Of a stretch of 64,000 nucleotides of DNA, positions 8,754 through 18,299 are shown one piece after another (positions within the stretch are counted from its first letter, which is position 1; each line of letters opens with the position of its first letter). The notes under the pieces were generated by a model. The model saw nothing but the letters and a program-made list of their open reading frames with translations, was not told where the DNA came from and made no database searches. Source of the DNA: Nocardioides sp. ChNu-153 (GTDB lineage Bacteria; Actinomycetota; Actinomycetes; Propionibacteriales; Nocardioidaceae); contig NZ_JADEVT010000002.1 in NCBI RefSeq assembly GCF_030466625.1, positions 401,344-465,343 on the forward strand, in the 5' to 3' direction. A program made the position numbers and the translations under genes.

Positions 8754-10403
8754 ATGACCTCGACGCCTCCCACGACACCGCCGTCGGCCGACGACGCCGT
8801 CGCGGCGGCCCGGCCGCGCACGATCGCGCCGGTCGCGCTCGCCGACGTCGCGGCTCTGGTGGGAGCCCCCGCGCCCACCGCCGACCGGACCCTCACCGGC
8901 GTCACCCTCAGCTCGCGCCGGGTGCTCCCCGGTGACCTGTACGTCGCGCTGCCGGGCGCCCGCGCGCACGGCGCCGACTTCGCCGCCGACGCCGTCGCCG
9001 CGGGAGCCGTGGCCGTGCTCACCGACGCCGACGGGGCGGCGCGGGTGCGCTCCGCCGTACCCCTGGACTCCGCGACCCCCGAGGTGCCGGTGCTCGTCGT
9101 GGACGCGCCGCGCTCCGTGCTGGGCCGCGTCGCCGCGCACGTGTACGGCGAGCCCGCCGCCCGCATGGCGACCGTGGCCGTGACCGGCACGCAGGGCAAG
9201 ACGACGACCACCCGGCTCGCGGAGGCGGCGCTGACCGCCGCCGGGGTGCCGGCCGCCGTCGTCGGCACCGTCGGCACGCGGGTGCGGGGCACCGACGTCG
9301 CGACGGCGCTCACGACCCCGGAGGCGCCCGACCTGCACGGCCTGTTCGCCCGGATGGTCGAGGCGGACGTCGAGGTGTGCGCGATGGAGGTCTCCAGCCA
9401 CGCCCTCGTGCTCGGCCGGGTGGACGGCGTCGTCTTCGACGTCGCCGTGTTCACCAACCTCGGGCGCGACCACCTCGACTTCCACGCGGACGTGGAGGAG
9501 TACTTCGCGGCCAAGGCGTCTCTCTTCACCCCGGAGCGCGCCCGGCGCGCGCTCGTCAACGTCGACGACGAGCACGGCCGGCGCCTCGTCGACCTCGCCC
9601 GCGCGGCGGGCCTGGAGGTGCGCACGTTCTCGGTGCGGGCCCCGGGCCCGGGGAGCGACGGGGTCGACTGGTGGGTCGAGGACGTCGTCGCCCTCGCCGA
9701 GGGCTCGCGGTTCACCGTGCGGGGACCCGGGGGCGTGCGCGTCGAGACCGCCGTGGCCCTGCCGGGCGGCTTCAACGTCGCCAACGCGCTCGCCGCGCTG
9801 GCCGCGCTCGTCGAGGCCGGGCAGGACCCGGAGCGGGTGGCCGCCGGCCTCGCCGCCTCCGGCGGGGTCCCGGGCCGCCTCGAGCGGGTCGACGCCGGCC
9901 AGCCGTTCACCCTCGTCGTCGACTACGCCCACAAGCCCGACGCGATCGAGGCCGCGCTCGGCACGCTGCGCTCGCTGACCACCGGCCGGCTCGTCCTCGT
10001 GCTGGGGGCGGGCGGTGACCGCGACACGGGCAAGCGCCCCGTGATGGGCCGGCTCGGGGCGGAGCTGGCCGACGTGCTCGTCGTGACCGACGACAACCCC
10101 CGCACCGAGGACCCCGCGGCGATCCGCGCCGCGGTCCTGGCCGGGGCGCTCGCGGCGGCGTCCGGGGCCGGGGCGAGCGCCGAGGTGCTCGAGGTCGGCG
10201 ACCGGCGCGCGGCCATCCGCGCCGCCGTACGCCTCGCGGCGCCGGGCGACATCGTCGTCGTCGCCGGCAAGGGCCACGAGACCGGCCAGGAGGTGGACGG
10301 CACCGTGCACCCCTTCGACGACCGGGTCGTCGCCGCCCAGGAGGTGGCGGCGCTGCTGGCCGGGGGACCGGCCGACGACGCCCCGCAGGAGCCGCAGCGA
10401 TGA
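8754..10403 (+). CDS. murE: UDP-MurNAc-L-Ala-D-Glu:diaminopimelate ligase
   Basis: MurE adds diaminopimelate to the peptidoglycan nucleotide precursor in the cytoplasm. The ATP loop is GTQGKTTTT (about 145-153). The amino-acid-selecting motif DNPR (447-450) is the diaminopimelate type rather than the lysine type. At 549 residues it is slightly long owing to a Thr/Pro/Ala-rich N-terminus. The ATG at 8754 is supported by a TAGGCT box exactly where a leaderless start predicts it. It overlaps murF by four bases. Confidence 0.97.
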   Translation: MTSTPPTTPPSADDAVAAARPRTIAPVALADVAALVGAPAPTADRTLTGVTLSSRRVLPGDLYVALPGARAHGADFAADAVAAGAVAVLTDADGAARVRSAVPLDSATPEVPVLVVDAPRSVLGRVAAHVYGEPAARMATVAVTGTQGKTTTTRLAEAALTAAGVPAAVVGTVGTRVRGTDVATALTTPEAPDLHGLFARMVEADVEVCAMEVSSHALVLGRVDGVVFDVAVFTNLGRDHLDFHADVEEYFAAKASLFTPERARRALVNVDDEHGRRLVDLARAAGLEVRTFSVRAPGPGSDGVDWWVEDVVALAEGSRFTVRGPGGVRVETAVALPGGFNVANALAALAALVEAGQDPERVAAGLAASGGVPGRLERVDAGQPFTLVVDYAHKPDAIEAALGTLRSLTTGRLVLVLGAGGDRDTGKRPVMGRLGAELADVLVVTDDNPRTEDPAAIRAAVLAGALAAASGAGASAEVLEVGDRRAAIRAAVRLAAPGDIVVVAGKGHETGQEVDGTVHPFDDRVVAAQEVAALLAGGPADDAPQEPQR

Positions 10404-11839
10404 TCCCCCTCACCCTCGCCGAGGTCGCCGCCGCCACGGGTGGCCGCGTGGACCCGCCGGAGGCGGCCGACGTCGTCGTCACCGGGGCCGCCTCGCTCGA
10501 CAGCCGCGCCGTACCGGCGGGTGGCTTGTTCGTGGCGCTGCCCGGCGAGCGGGTCGACGGTCACGACTACGCCGCCGCCGCCGTCGCGGGCGGTGCGGCC
10601 GCGGTCCTCGCGGAGCGGGCCGTCGGGGTGCCCGCCGTCGTCGTGGCGGACGGCGCCGTCGCGCTCGGCCGCCTGGCGCGGGCCGTGCTGGAGCGCCTGC
10701 CCGACGCGCAGGTCCTCGCCGTCACCGGCAGCCAGGGCAAGACCGGCGTGAAGGACTACCTCGCGCAGGTGCTGGCCTCGGTCGGCCCCACCGTCGCCAC
10801 GGCCGGGAACCTCAACAACGAGCTCGGCGTCCCGCTCACCGTGCTGCGCGCCGAGCCCGGCACGCGCTTCCTCGTCGTCGAGATGGGCGCCCGGGGGATC
10901 GGCCACATCGCCTACCTCTGCACCCTCGCGCCGCCGCGGGTGGCGGGCGTGCTCAACGTCGGTCAGGCCCACGTCGGCGAGTTCGGCTCGGTCGACAACA
11001 TCGCCGTCGCGAAGGGCGAGATCGTCGAGGCGCTCCCGCCCGACGGTCGCGCGGTGCTCAACGCCGACGACCACCGCACCGCGGCCATGGTGAGCCGGAC
11101 GCAGGCCCCGGTGCTGACGTTCGGCGAGGCCGGCGACGTGGCGTGGCGCGACCTGCGGCTCGACCCGCTCGGCCGTCCCCGCGTCGAGCTGGGGTACGCC
11201 GGCACGTGGGCCCCCCTCTCGCTCGCCGCCTCCGGTGCGCACCAGGTCGCCAACGCGGCGGCCGCCGTCGCGTTCGCCGTGGCCGCGGGCGTGCCGTTCG
11301 CGGACGCCGTGGCCGCGCTGGACGGCGCGGGCAGCCGCTCGCGCTGGCGCATGGAGGTGACCGAGCGCGCGGACGGCCTCGTCGTCGTCAACGACGCCTA
11401 CAACGCCAACCCGGCCTCGATGGCCGCCGCGGTCCGCACGCTGGTGGCCATCGCCGCCGAGCGCCCGGGCGGACGCAGCGTCGCGGTGCTGGGGGAGATG
11501 CGCGAGCTGGGCGACGGGTCCGAGGCGGAGCACCGGGCGCTGGGCGCGCTGGCCGCCGCCAGCGGCGTCGACGTCGTGCTCGCGGTCGGGGACGACGACG
11601 GCCCGGCCGGCTGGATCGTCGCCGGTGCGGTACCGGGCGCCGGCACCACCGGCCGGGACCCCGGCGGTCCTGAGTCGTTCGTCACGTCGACGCGCGACGA
11701 GGCGCTGCGGTGGCTGGGCGAGAATGTCTCGGCCCGCGACGTGGTGCTCGTCAAGGCGTCGCGCGGTGCGGCGCTCGAGGTGGTGGCCGACGGCCTGCTG
11801 GCCGGGCCGGTGACGGGAGAGGAAGGACCGACGACGTGA
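10400..11839 (+). CDS. murF: UDP-MurNAc-tripeptide:D-Ala-D-Ala ligase
   Basis: MurF attaches D-Ala-D-Ala to complete the UDP-MurNAc-pentapeptide. The 479-residue protein has the Mur-ligase ATP loop TGSQGKTGVKD (about 109-119) and a central domain with EMGARGIGHI. The C-terminal ligase domain follows, with NDAYNANPASM. The ATG overlaps the murE stop and the stop overlaps the mraY start, which indicates translational coupling. Confidence 0.96.
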   Translation: MIPLTLAEVAAATGGRVDPPEAADVVVTGAASLDSRAVPAGGLFVALPGERVDGHDYAAAAVAGGAAAVLAERAVGVPAVVVADGAVALGRLARAVLERLPDAQVLAVTGSQGKTGVKDYLAQVLASVGPTVATAGNLNNELGVPLTVLRAEPGTRFLVVEMGARGIGHIAYLCTLAPPRVAGVLNVGQAHVGEFGSVDNIAVAKGEIVEALPPDGRAVLNADDHRTAAMVSRTQAPVLTFGEAGDVAWRDLRLDPLGRPRVELGYAGTWAPLSLAASGAHQVANAAAAVAFAVAAGVPFADAVAALDGAGSRSRWRMEVTERADGLVVVNDAYNANPASMAAAVRTLVAIAAERPGGRSVAVLGEMRELGDGSEAEHRALGALAAASGVDVVLAVGDDDGPAGWIVAGAVPGAGTTGRDPGGPESFVTSTRDEALRWLGENVSARDVVLVKASRGAALEVVADGLLAGPVTGEEGPTT

Positions 11840-12912
11840 GAGCGATCCTGCTCGGGGGTGGGCTGGCCCTCATCCTGTCGCTGCTCGGCACACGGGTGGC
11901 GATCACCGTGCTGTCGGCGAAGGGCTACGGCCAGGAGATCCGCGACGACGGACCGACGTCGCACCACACGAAGCGCGGCACCCCCACGATGGGCGGCATC
12001 GTCATCATCCTGGCGGCCGTGCTCGGCTACCTGGTGGCGAAGCTGGTCACGTGGACCCCGCCGTCCGCGTCGGCGTGGCTGCTGCTCTTCCTCTTCGTGG
12101 GCCTCGGCATGGTGGGCTTCCTCGACGACTTCATCAAGATCTACAAGCAGCGCAGCCTGGGCCTGCGGAGCAAGGCGAAGATGATCGGCCAGACCGTCAT
12201 CGCGCTCACGTTCGGCGCCCTCGCGCTGTCGCCGTGGCTGGAGTCCGGGGCGAACGGACGTACCCCCGCCTCGACCAACATCTCGTTCCTGCGCGACATC
12301 GCGTGGCTGGCCCTGCCGTGGATCGTCGCGGTGCTCTTCATCTGGCTGATCATCGCGGGCACCAGCAACGGCATGAACCTCACCGACGGCCTCGACGGGC
12401 TCGCGGCCGGCTCGGCCACCATGGTGTTCGGCGCCTACACGCTCGTGAACATCTGGCAGTTCAACCAGCTGTGCGGCGCGGGCGCCGAGAGCGGTTACTG
12501 CTACGAGGTGCGCGACCCGCTCGACCTGGCGATCGTCGCGGCCGCCATCACCGGGGCCTGCTTCGGGTTCCTGTGGTGGAACGCGTCGCCGGCCCGCATC
12601 TTCATGGGCGACACCGGCTCGCTGGCCCTCGGCGGCGCGCTCGCCGGTCTGGCGATCCTGACCCGCACCGAGCTGCTGCTCGTCATCCTGGGCGGCCTGT
12701 TCCTGCTCGAGACCCTGTCGGTGATGCTCCAGGTCGGCTTCTTCAAGGCGACCAAGGGCAAGCGCCTGTTCCGCATGGCGCCGCTGCACCACCACTTCGA
12801 GATGCTCGGCTGGGAGCAGGTCACCGTCGTGATCCGGTTCTGGATCATCACCGGCATCTTCGTGGCCGCGGGCATGGGCATCTTCTACGCGGAGTGGGTG
12901 GCCAACCTGTGA
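11836..12912 (+). CDS. mraY: Phospho-MurNAc-pentapeptide translocase
   Basis: MraY transfers phospho-MurNAc-pentapeptide to undecaprenyl phosphate, making lipid I at the inner face of the membrane. The 358-residue protein has about ten membrane segments. Hallmarks are KRGTPTMGG, FLDDFIKIYK (Mg-binding Asp pair), NLTDGLDGLA, FMGDTGS and PLHHHFE. The GTG at 11836 overlaps the murF stop. An upstream in-frame start lies inside murF and would not give a typical N-terminus. Confidence 0.97.
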   Translation: MRAILLGGGLALILSLLGTRVAITVLSAKGYGQEIRDDGPTSHHTKRGTPTMGGIVIILAAVLGYLVAKLVTWTPPSASAWLLLFLFVGLGMVGFLDDFIKIYKQRSLGLRSKAKMIGQTVIALTFGALALSPWLESGANGRTPASTNISFLRDIAWLALPWIVAVLFIWLIIAGTSNGMNLTDGLDGLAAGSATMVFGAYTLVNIWQFNQLCGAGAESGYCYEVRDPLDLAIVAAAITGACFGFLWWNASPARIFMGDTGSLALGGALAGLAILTRTELLLVILGGLFLLETLSVMLQVGFFKATKGKRLFRMAPLHHHFEMLGWEQVTVVIRFWIITGIFVAAGMGIFYAEWVANL

Positions 12913-14405
12913 CCCGGCGCGACCCCGCGTCCCTGGGTCGGGCCGACTCCTGGGACGGCGTGCGGGCCGTCGTGGCCGGGTTCGGCGTCTCCGGCTTCGC
13001 CGCCGCCGACTCCCTCAACCACCTGGGCGCGCAGGTCGTGGCGCTCGACGAGTCCACGGCCGGCGACCGTCCCGACAAGGCGGAGCTCCTCGAGGTGCTC
13101 GGCGCCACCGTCCACCTCGGCGAGGGCGCCACGGCGACCCTGCCCGACGACGTGGACGTGCTCGTCACCTCGCCCGGCTGGCGCCCCGACGCCCCGCTGC
13201 TGGCGCAGGCGGCCGCGCGCGGCGTACCCGTGTGGGGGGAGGTCGAGCTGGCGTGGCGCCTGCGCGACCTCAAGCGCCCCGCGCCGTGGGTCGCGGTCAC
13301 CGGCACCAACGGCAAGACCACCACGGTGCAGATGCTCGACGCGATCCTGCGGGCGGCGGGCCTGCGCAGCGCCGCGGTCGGCAACGTCGGCCGCCCGGTC
13401 GTCGAGGCGGTGATGGACCCCGACGGGTACGACGTGCTCGCCGTCGAGCTCTCCAGCTTCCAGCTGCACTACACGCACTCGATGAGCGCCGAGTCGGCCG
13501 CCGTGCTCAACCTGGCGGAGGACCACCTCGACTGGTACCCCGACATGTCGGCGTACGCCGCGGACAAGGCCCGGATCTACGAGCAGGTCCAGCGGGCGTG
13601 CGTCTACAACGTCGCCGACCCCGCCACCGAGCAGATGGTGCGCGACGCCGACGTCGTCGAGGGGGCGCGGGCCGTCGGGTTCACCCTCGGCACCCCGTCC
13701 GTCGGCATGGTCGGGCTGGTCGAGGACATCCTGGCCGACCGCGCGTTCGTGACGGAGCGCGACACCAGCGCCGCCGAGCTCTGCACGATCGCCGACCTGG
13801 CCTCGCCCGCGCCGCACTTCGTCGCCAACGCGCTCGCCGCGGCCGCCCTGGCCCGCGCGCACGGGGTCTCCCAGCAGGCGGTGCGCGACGGCCTCCGCTC
13901 GTTCCGGCCCGACGGCCACCGCATCGCGGAGGTCGGCGAGGTCGCGGGCGTGCGCTACGTCGACGACTCGAAGGCCACGAACCCGCACGCCGCGCAGTCC
14001 TCGCTGCAGGCCTACGACCCGGTCGTTTGGGTGGCCGGCGGGCTCGCCAAGGGCGCCCGGTTCGACGACCTGGTGCAGGCGGTGCGGACCCGGCTGCGGG
14101 GGGCGGTCGTCTACGGCCGCGACCGCGACGTGATCGCCGACGCGCTCGCGCGACACGCGCCCGAGGTCCCGCTCATCGTGCTCGGCGACCAGGAGACTTC
14201 CACCGACGCCCCCATGGAGGCCGTCGTCGGGGCCGCCGCCCGGATCGCCGAGCCCGGCGACACCGTGCTGCTGGCCCCGGGCTGCGCCTCCATGGACATG
14301 TTCGCCAACTACGGCGCGCGGGGTGACGCGTTCGCGGCCGCCGTGCGGCGGCGCGGGCCGGCAGGACAGGCGGGACAGGCAGGACAAGGACGACAGGACG
14401 GCTGA
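12909..14405 (+). CDS. murD: UDP-MurNAc-L-alanine:D-glutamate ligase
   Basis: MurD adds D-glutamate to UDP-MurNAc-L-Ala. The N-terminal Rossmann-like domain begins VVAGFGVSGFAAA, the ATP loop is TGTNGKTTT, and the C-terminal domain contains DDSKATNPHA. The final residues (AGQAGQAGQGRQDG) come from a short DNA repeat of GGACAGGC type and extend past the normal end. The GTG overlaps the mraY stop (GTGA). At 498 residues it is at the long end for the family. Confidence 0.96.
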   Translation: MTRRDPASLGRADSWDGVRAVVAGFGVSGFAAADSLNHLGAQVVALDESTAGDRPDKAELLEVLGATVHLGEGATATLPDDVDVLVTSPGWRPDAPLLAQAAARGVPVWGEVELAWRLRDLKRPAPWVAVTGTNGKTTTVQMLDAILRAAGLRSAAVGNVGRPVVEAVMDPDGYDVLAVELSSFQLHYTHSMSAESAAVLNLAEDHLDWYPDMSAYAADKARIYEQVQRACVYNVADPATEQMVRDADVVEGARAVGFTLGTPSVGMVGLVEDILADRAFVTERDTSAAELCTIADLASPAPHFVANALAAAALARAHGVSQQAVRDGLRSFRPDGHRIAEVGEVAGVRYVDDSKATNPHAAQSSLQAYDPVVWVAGGLAKGARFDDLVQAVRTRLRGAVVYGRDRDVIADALARHAPEVPLIVLGDQETSTDAPMEAVVGAAARIAEPGDTVLLAPGCASMDMFANYGARGDAFAAAVRRRGPAGQAGQAGQGRQDG

Positions 14406-14435
14406 GGCCGGCTGCTGACGGGAGGGAGAGCCGCG

Positions 14436-15680
14436 GTGACCACCACGCAGGAGCCTCCCGTCCGCCGGGGCCGCACGGGGGCGACCGCCGTCCCGGCGGA
14501 GCCCGCCGCCCGCGGCCGCCTCGCCTGGACCGAGCCGCTGCGCCGCTCCCTCGAGCGCCCGCTGACGTCGTACTACCTGCTGCTCGGCGCCTCGGCGCTG
14601 CTGCTCACCATCGGCCTCGTCATGGTGCTGAGCGCCTCGAGCGTCTACTCCTACCGCCTCACCGGCGACTCCTACGGCGTCGTGCGCCGCCAGCTCATGT
14701 GGGCGGCGATCGGCCTGGTGGTCGCGCTGGTGGTCGCGCGCCTGCCGATGCGGCTGGTACGGCGGGCGACCTGGCTGGCGCTGCCCGTCGTGCTCGTGCT
14801 GCTCGCGCTGACCCAGACGGGCCTGGGCGTGGAGGTGAACGGCAACACGAACTGGCTGGCGCTGGGGCCGGTGCAGATCCAGCCGTCCGAGCTGGCCAAG
14901 CTCACGATCGTGCTGTGGGCCGCGGACGTCTACGCCAACAAGGAGCGGGTGCTCGACCGCGTGCGCCACATGCTCGTGCCCGTCGTCCCGGTCGTCGGGC
15001 TGATCATCGTGCTGGTGCTGCTGCAGCGGGACCTCGGCACGGCGCTCGTGCTGCTCGCGATCCTGCTGGCCATGCTGTGGGTCGTGGGAGCGCCGCTGCG
15101 GTTCTTCGCCCTCGCCCTCTCCGTGGTCGCCGTGGGGGTCGTCGTCCTGGCCACCACGAGCGCGGAGCGCGTCAAGCGCATCACGAACTTCCTCGACCCC
15201 TTCGCCGACTTCCACGACGCCGGCTGGCAGCCCGCGCACGGGCTCTTCGCCCTCTCGTCCGGCGGACTCCTGGGCCAGGGGATCGGGGCCAGCCAGCAGA
15301 AGTGGGGCGACCTGCCCGAGGCCCACACCGACTTCATCTTCGCCGTGCTGGGCGAGGAGCTGGGCCTCGTGGGCACCTTGCTGGTGCTCGGCCTCTTCCT
15401 CACCATCGCGTTCGCCGCGATCCGGGTCGCGAGCACGACCGCCGACCCGTTCGTGCGCTACGCGGGCTTCGGCATCGTGGTGTGGCTGCTGGGCCAGGCG
15501 ATGATCAACCTCGGCATGGTGCTCACGCTGCTGCCGGTCATCGGCATCCCGCTCCCGCTCGTCTCCTACGGTGGGTCCGCGCTGGTGCCGTCCCTCGTCG
15601 CCCTGGGCCTGCTCATCACGTTCGCCCGCCGCGAGCCGGGGGCGGCCGCGGCCCTCGAGGCGCGGCGCCGCGCCCGCTGA
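14436..15680 (+). CDS. ftsW: Septal peptidoglycan polymerase (SEDS protein) FtsW
   Basis: This SEDS-family glycosyltransferase polymerises lipid II at the septum together with FtsI. The 414-residue protein has a cytoplasmic Ala/Pro/Arg-rich N-terminus and about ten membrane segments. Family sequences include GPVQIQPSELAKL, LQRDLGTALVL, EAHTDFIFAVLGEELG and PLPLVSYGGSA. The GTG at 14436 follows a GGGAGGGAG ribosome-binding sequence. It is the first gene here separated by a gap (30 bases) from its upstream neighbour murD. Confidence 0.96.
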   Translation: MTTTQEPPVRRGRTGATAVPAEPAARGRLAWTEPLRRSLERPLTSYYLLLGASALLLTIGLVMVLSASSVYSYRLTGDSYGVVRRQLMWAAIGLVVALVVARLPMRLVRRATWLALPVVLVLLALTQTGLGVEVNGNTNWLALGPVQIQPSELAKLTIVLWAADVYANKERVLDRVRHMLVPVVPVVGLIIVLVLLQRDLGTALVLLAILLAMLWVVGAPLRFFALALSVVAVGVVVLATTSAERVKRITNFLDPFADFHDAGWQPAHGLFALSSGGLLGQGIGASQQKWGDLPEAHTDFIFAVLGEELGLVGTLLVLGLFLTIAFAAIRVASTTADPFVRYAGFGIVVWLLGQAMINLGMVLTLLPVIGIPLPLVSYGGSALVPSLVALGLLITFARREPGAAAALEARRRAR

Positions 15681-15747
15681 ACGACCGATCTGCCGACCGG
15701 TCCGCCGAGACCCGGTGGATCCCCGAGAGCCCAGGAGGGCCCTGAGA

Positions 15748-16851
15748 ATGCGTGTGCTCCTCGCCGGCGGCGGGACCGCCGGCCACACCTCCCCGCTGCT
15801 CGCCACCGCGGACGCGCTGCTGCGCCGCGACCCGGCGACGCAGGTGCTGTGCGTGGGCACCGCCCGGGGCCTGGAGACGCGGGTCGTGCCGGCCGCCGGC
15901 CACGAGCTCGCCCTCATCCCGCCGGTGCCGCTGCCGCGGCGTCCCGGCGCGGACCTCGCCCGGGTGCCGGGGCGCCTGCGGGCCGCGGTGCGGGAGGCGG
16001 GCGCGGTCATCGACCGCTTCGCGCCCGACGTGGTGGTCGGCTACGGCGGCTACGTCTCGATGCCCGTCTACCTCGCCGCCCGGCGCCGTCGGCTGCCGCT
16101 CGTCGTGCACGAGCAGAACGCGTTGCCCGGCATCGCCAACAAGGTCGGGGCCCGTGTCGCCGACCGGGTCGCCGTCAGCTTCCCCGACACCCCGCTGCCG
16201 CGGGCGACGTACGTCGGGCTGCCTATCCGCCGCATGGTGTCCACGCTCGACCGGGCGGCGCTGCGGGCCGAGGCGCGCGCGACCTTCGGCCTGCACCCGG
16301 ACCTGCCGGTGCTGCTGGTGACGGGCGGCTCGCAGGGCGCGCGCCGGCTCAACCAGTCGGTCGCCGCGTCGGCGGGCGCCCTGGGCGCCGCCGGCGTGCA
16401 GGTGCTGCACGTCGTCGGGCCGAAGGGCGAGGCCGAGCCGGCCCGGGTCGAGGGGGTGCCCTACGTGGTCGAGCACTTCGTCGAGCGGATGGACCTGGCC
16501 TACGCGAGCGCCGACCTCGTGCTGTGCCGCGCGGGCGCCTCGAGCGTCACCGAGGCGGCGGCCGTCGGCCTGCCGGCCGTCTTCGTCCCGCTGCCGATCG
16601 GCAACGGCGAGCAGGAGCTCAACGCCCGGCCCGTCGTGGACGCGGGCGGGGCCCTCCTCGTCGCCGACGGCGCGCTGACGCCGGAGTGGATCAGCGCCAC
16701 CGTCCCGGGCCTCGCCAACGACGCCGAGCGGCTGGCGCGCATGGGCGCCGTGGCCGCGGGCCTCATCCCGCGCGACGCCGACGACCGCCTCGCCGACCTG
16801 GTCGCCGAGGTCGTGGCCGCGCCCCGCCGTACCCGGGGAGGGCGGCGATGA
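15748..16851 (+). CDS. murG: Lipid II synthase MurG
   Basis: MurG (GT28) adds N-acetylglucosamine from UDP-GlcNAc to lipid I, giving lipid II. The 367-residue protein starts MRVLLAGGGTAGHTSP, the family's N-terminal glycine-rich loop. VVGYGGYVSMP, HEQNALPGIANK, VTGGSQGARRLN and the UDP-GlcNAc pocket region PLPIGNGEQELNA follow. The ATG at 15748 has GGAGGGCC upstream. In-frame starts further upstream lie within ftsW. It overlaps murC by four bases. Confidence 0.97.
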   Translation: MRVLLAGGGTAGHTSPLLATADALLRRDPATQVLCVGTARGLETRVVPAAGHELALIPPVPLPRRPGADLARVPGRLRAAVREAGAVIDRFAPDVVVGYGGYVSMPVYLAARRRRLPLVVHEQNALPGIANKVGARVADRVAVSFPDTPLPRATYVGLPIRRMVSTLDRAALRAEARATFGLHPDLPVLLVTGGSQGARRLNQSVAASAGALGAAGVQVLHVVGPKGEAEPARVEGVPYVVEHFVERMDLAYASADLVLCRAGASSVTEAAAVGLPAVFVPLPIGNGEQELNARPVVDAGGALLVADGALTPEWISATVPGLANDAERLARMGAVAAGLIPRDADDRLADLVAEVVAAPRRTRGGRR

Positions 16852-18299
16852 GGGTCCCCGTCCCCGACGAGATCCTGCCGGTCGAGGAGCTGGGCGCCGT
16901 CCACTTCGTCGGCATCGGCGGCGCCGGGCTCTCGGCCATCGCGCGCATCATGCTGGCGCGCGGCGTGCGGGTCTCCGGCAGCGACGGCGCCCCGTCGCCC
17001 GTGCTCGACGCGCTCGCCGCCGCGGGTGCCCGGGTGCACGTGGGCCACGCCGCGGAGCAGGTCGGCGACGCCGACACGCTCGTCGTCTCCACCGCCGTCC
17101 GCGAGGACAACCCGGAGGTCGTCGCCGCCTACGAGCGCGGCCTGCGCGTGCTGCCGCGCTCCGCCGGCCTCGCCGCCGTCATGGCCGACCGTCGGGTGCT
17201 CGCGGTCGCCGGCACGCACGGCAAGACGACGACCACGTCGCTGCTCACCACCGCGCTCGTCGCGGCGGGCGCGGACCCGTCGTACGCCGTGGGGGGCGAG
17301 CTCGCGCAGACCGGCACGAACGCCCACGACGGCAGCAGCGACCTCTTCGTGGCCGAGGCCGACGAGAGCGACGGCGCCTTCCTCGTCTACACCCCCCACG
17401 TCGCGGTGGTGACGAACGTCGAGGCCGACCACCTCGACGTGTGGGGGAGCGAGGCGGCCTACCGTGCCGCCTTCGACGAGTTCCTCGGCCGCATCGAGCC
17501 CGGCGGCCTGCTCGTGGCCTGCGTCGACGACCCGGGCGCGGCGGCGCTGCTGGCCACGGCCCGTGAGCGCGGCATCCGCGCCGTCGGCGTGGGGGAGTCC
17601 GCCGACGCCGACCTCCGGGTGGAGGACGTGCGCTTCGCCGGCACGCGCTCGACGTTCACGCTGGTCCCGGCCGACGGGGGGAGCCACGCGGTGCGGGGCC
17701 CGGTCGGTCCCGTGGAGCTGCGCATCCCCGGACGCCACTACGTGCTCGACGCCGCGCTGGCGCTGACCACGGGCCTGCTGCTCGGTCACGACGCCGACGC
17801 GCTGGCGGGGGGGCTCGCCTCCTTCACCGGCACGCGCCGCCGGATGGAGGCCAAGGGCGAGGTGGCCGGCGTGCGCGTCTACGACAGCTACGCCCACCAC
17901 CCGGTCGAGATCGCCGGCGACCTCCAGGCCGCCCGGTCGGTCGCGGGGGAGGGCCGGGTCGTGGTGGCCTTCCAGCCGCACCTGGTCTCGCGCACCCGCA
18001 TCTTCGGCACGGCCATGGGCGAGGCGCTGGGCGCGGCCGACGAGGTCGTCGTCACCGACGTCTACCTGGCGCGGGAGGAGGCGGACCCGGACGTGACCGG
18101 TGGGCTCGTGGCGGGCGCGGTGCCGCTGCCCGCCGGAGCGGTGGCCCTCGTGCCCGCGCTCGAGGACGTCGCGGCCGAGCTGGTGCGCCGGGCGCGACCC
18201 GGCGACGTCGTGCTCACCCTCGGCGCCGGCAGCATCACGACCGTTGGTCCCCACGTGCTCGACCTGCTGCGGGCGGGCGCGACCCCGGGCTCGGCGTGA
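16848..18299 (+). CDS. murC: UDP-N-acetylmuramate:L-alanine ligase
   Basis: MurC adds the first amino acid, L-alanine, to UDP-MurNAc. The 483-residue protein has FVGIGGAGLSAIA in the N-terminal domain, AGTHGKTTTTS as the ATP loop, and YDSYAHHPVEI with the following FQPHLVSRT in the C-terminal domain. Start and stop both overlap the neighbouring genes by four bases. No murB or ddl follows in the cluster, which is the usual actinobacterial arrangement. Confidence 0.97.
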   Translation: MRVPVPDEILPVEELGAVHFVGIGGAGLSAIARIMLARGVRVSGSDGAPSPVLDALAAAGARVHVGHAAEQVGDADTLVVSTAVREDNPEVVAAYERGLRVLPRSAGLAAVMADRRVLAVAGTHGKTTTTSLLTTALVAAGADPSYAVGGELAQTGTNAHDGSSDLFVAEADESDGAFLVYTPHVAVVTNVEADHLDVWGSEAAYRAAFDEFLGRIEPGGLLVACVDDPGAAALLATARERGIRAVGVGESADADLRVEDVRFAGTRSTFTLVPADGGSHAVRGPVGPVELRIPGRHYVLDAALALTTGLLLGHDADALAGGLASFTGTRRRMEAKGEVAGVRVYDSYAHHPVEIAGDLQAARSVAGEGRVVVAFQPHLVSRTRIFGTAMGEALGAADEVVVTDVYLAREEADPDVTGGLVAGAVPLPAGAVALVPALEDVAAELVRRARPGDVVLTLGAGSITTVGPHVLDLLRAGATPGSA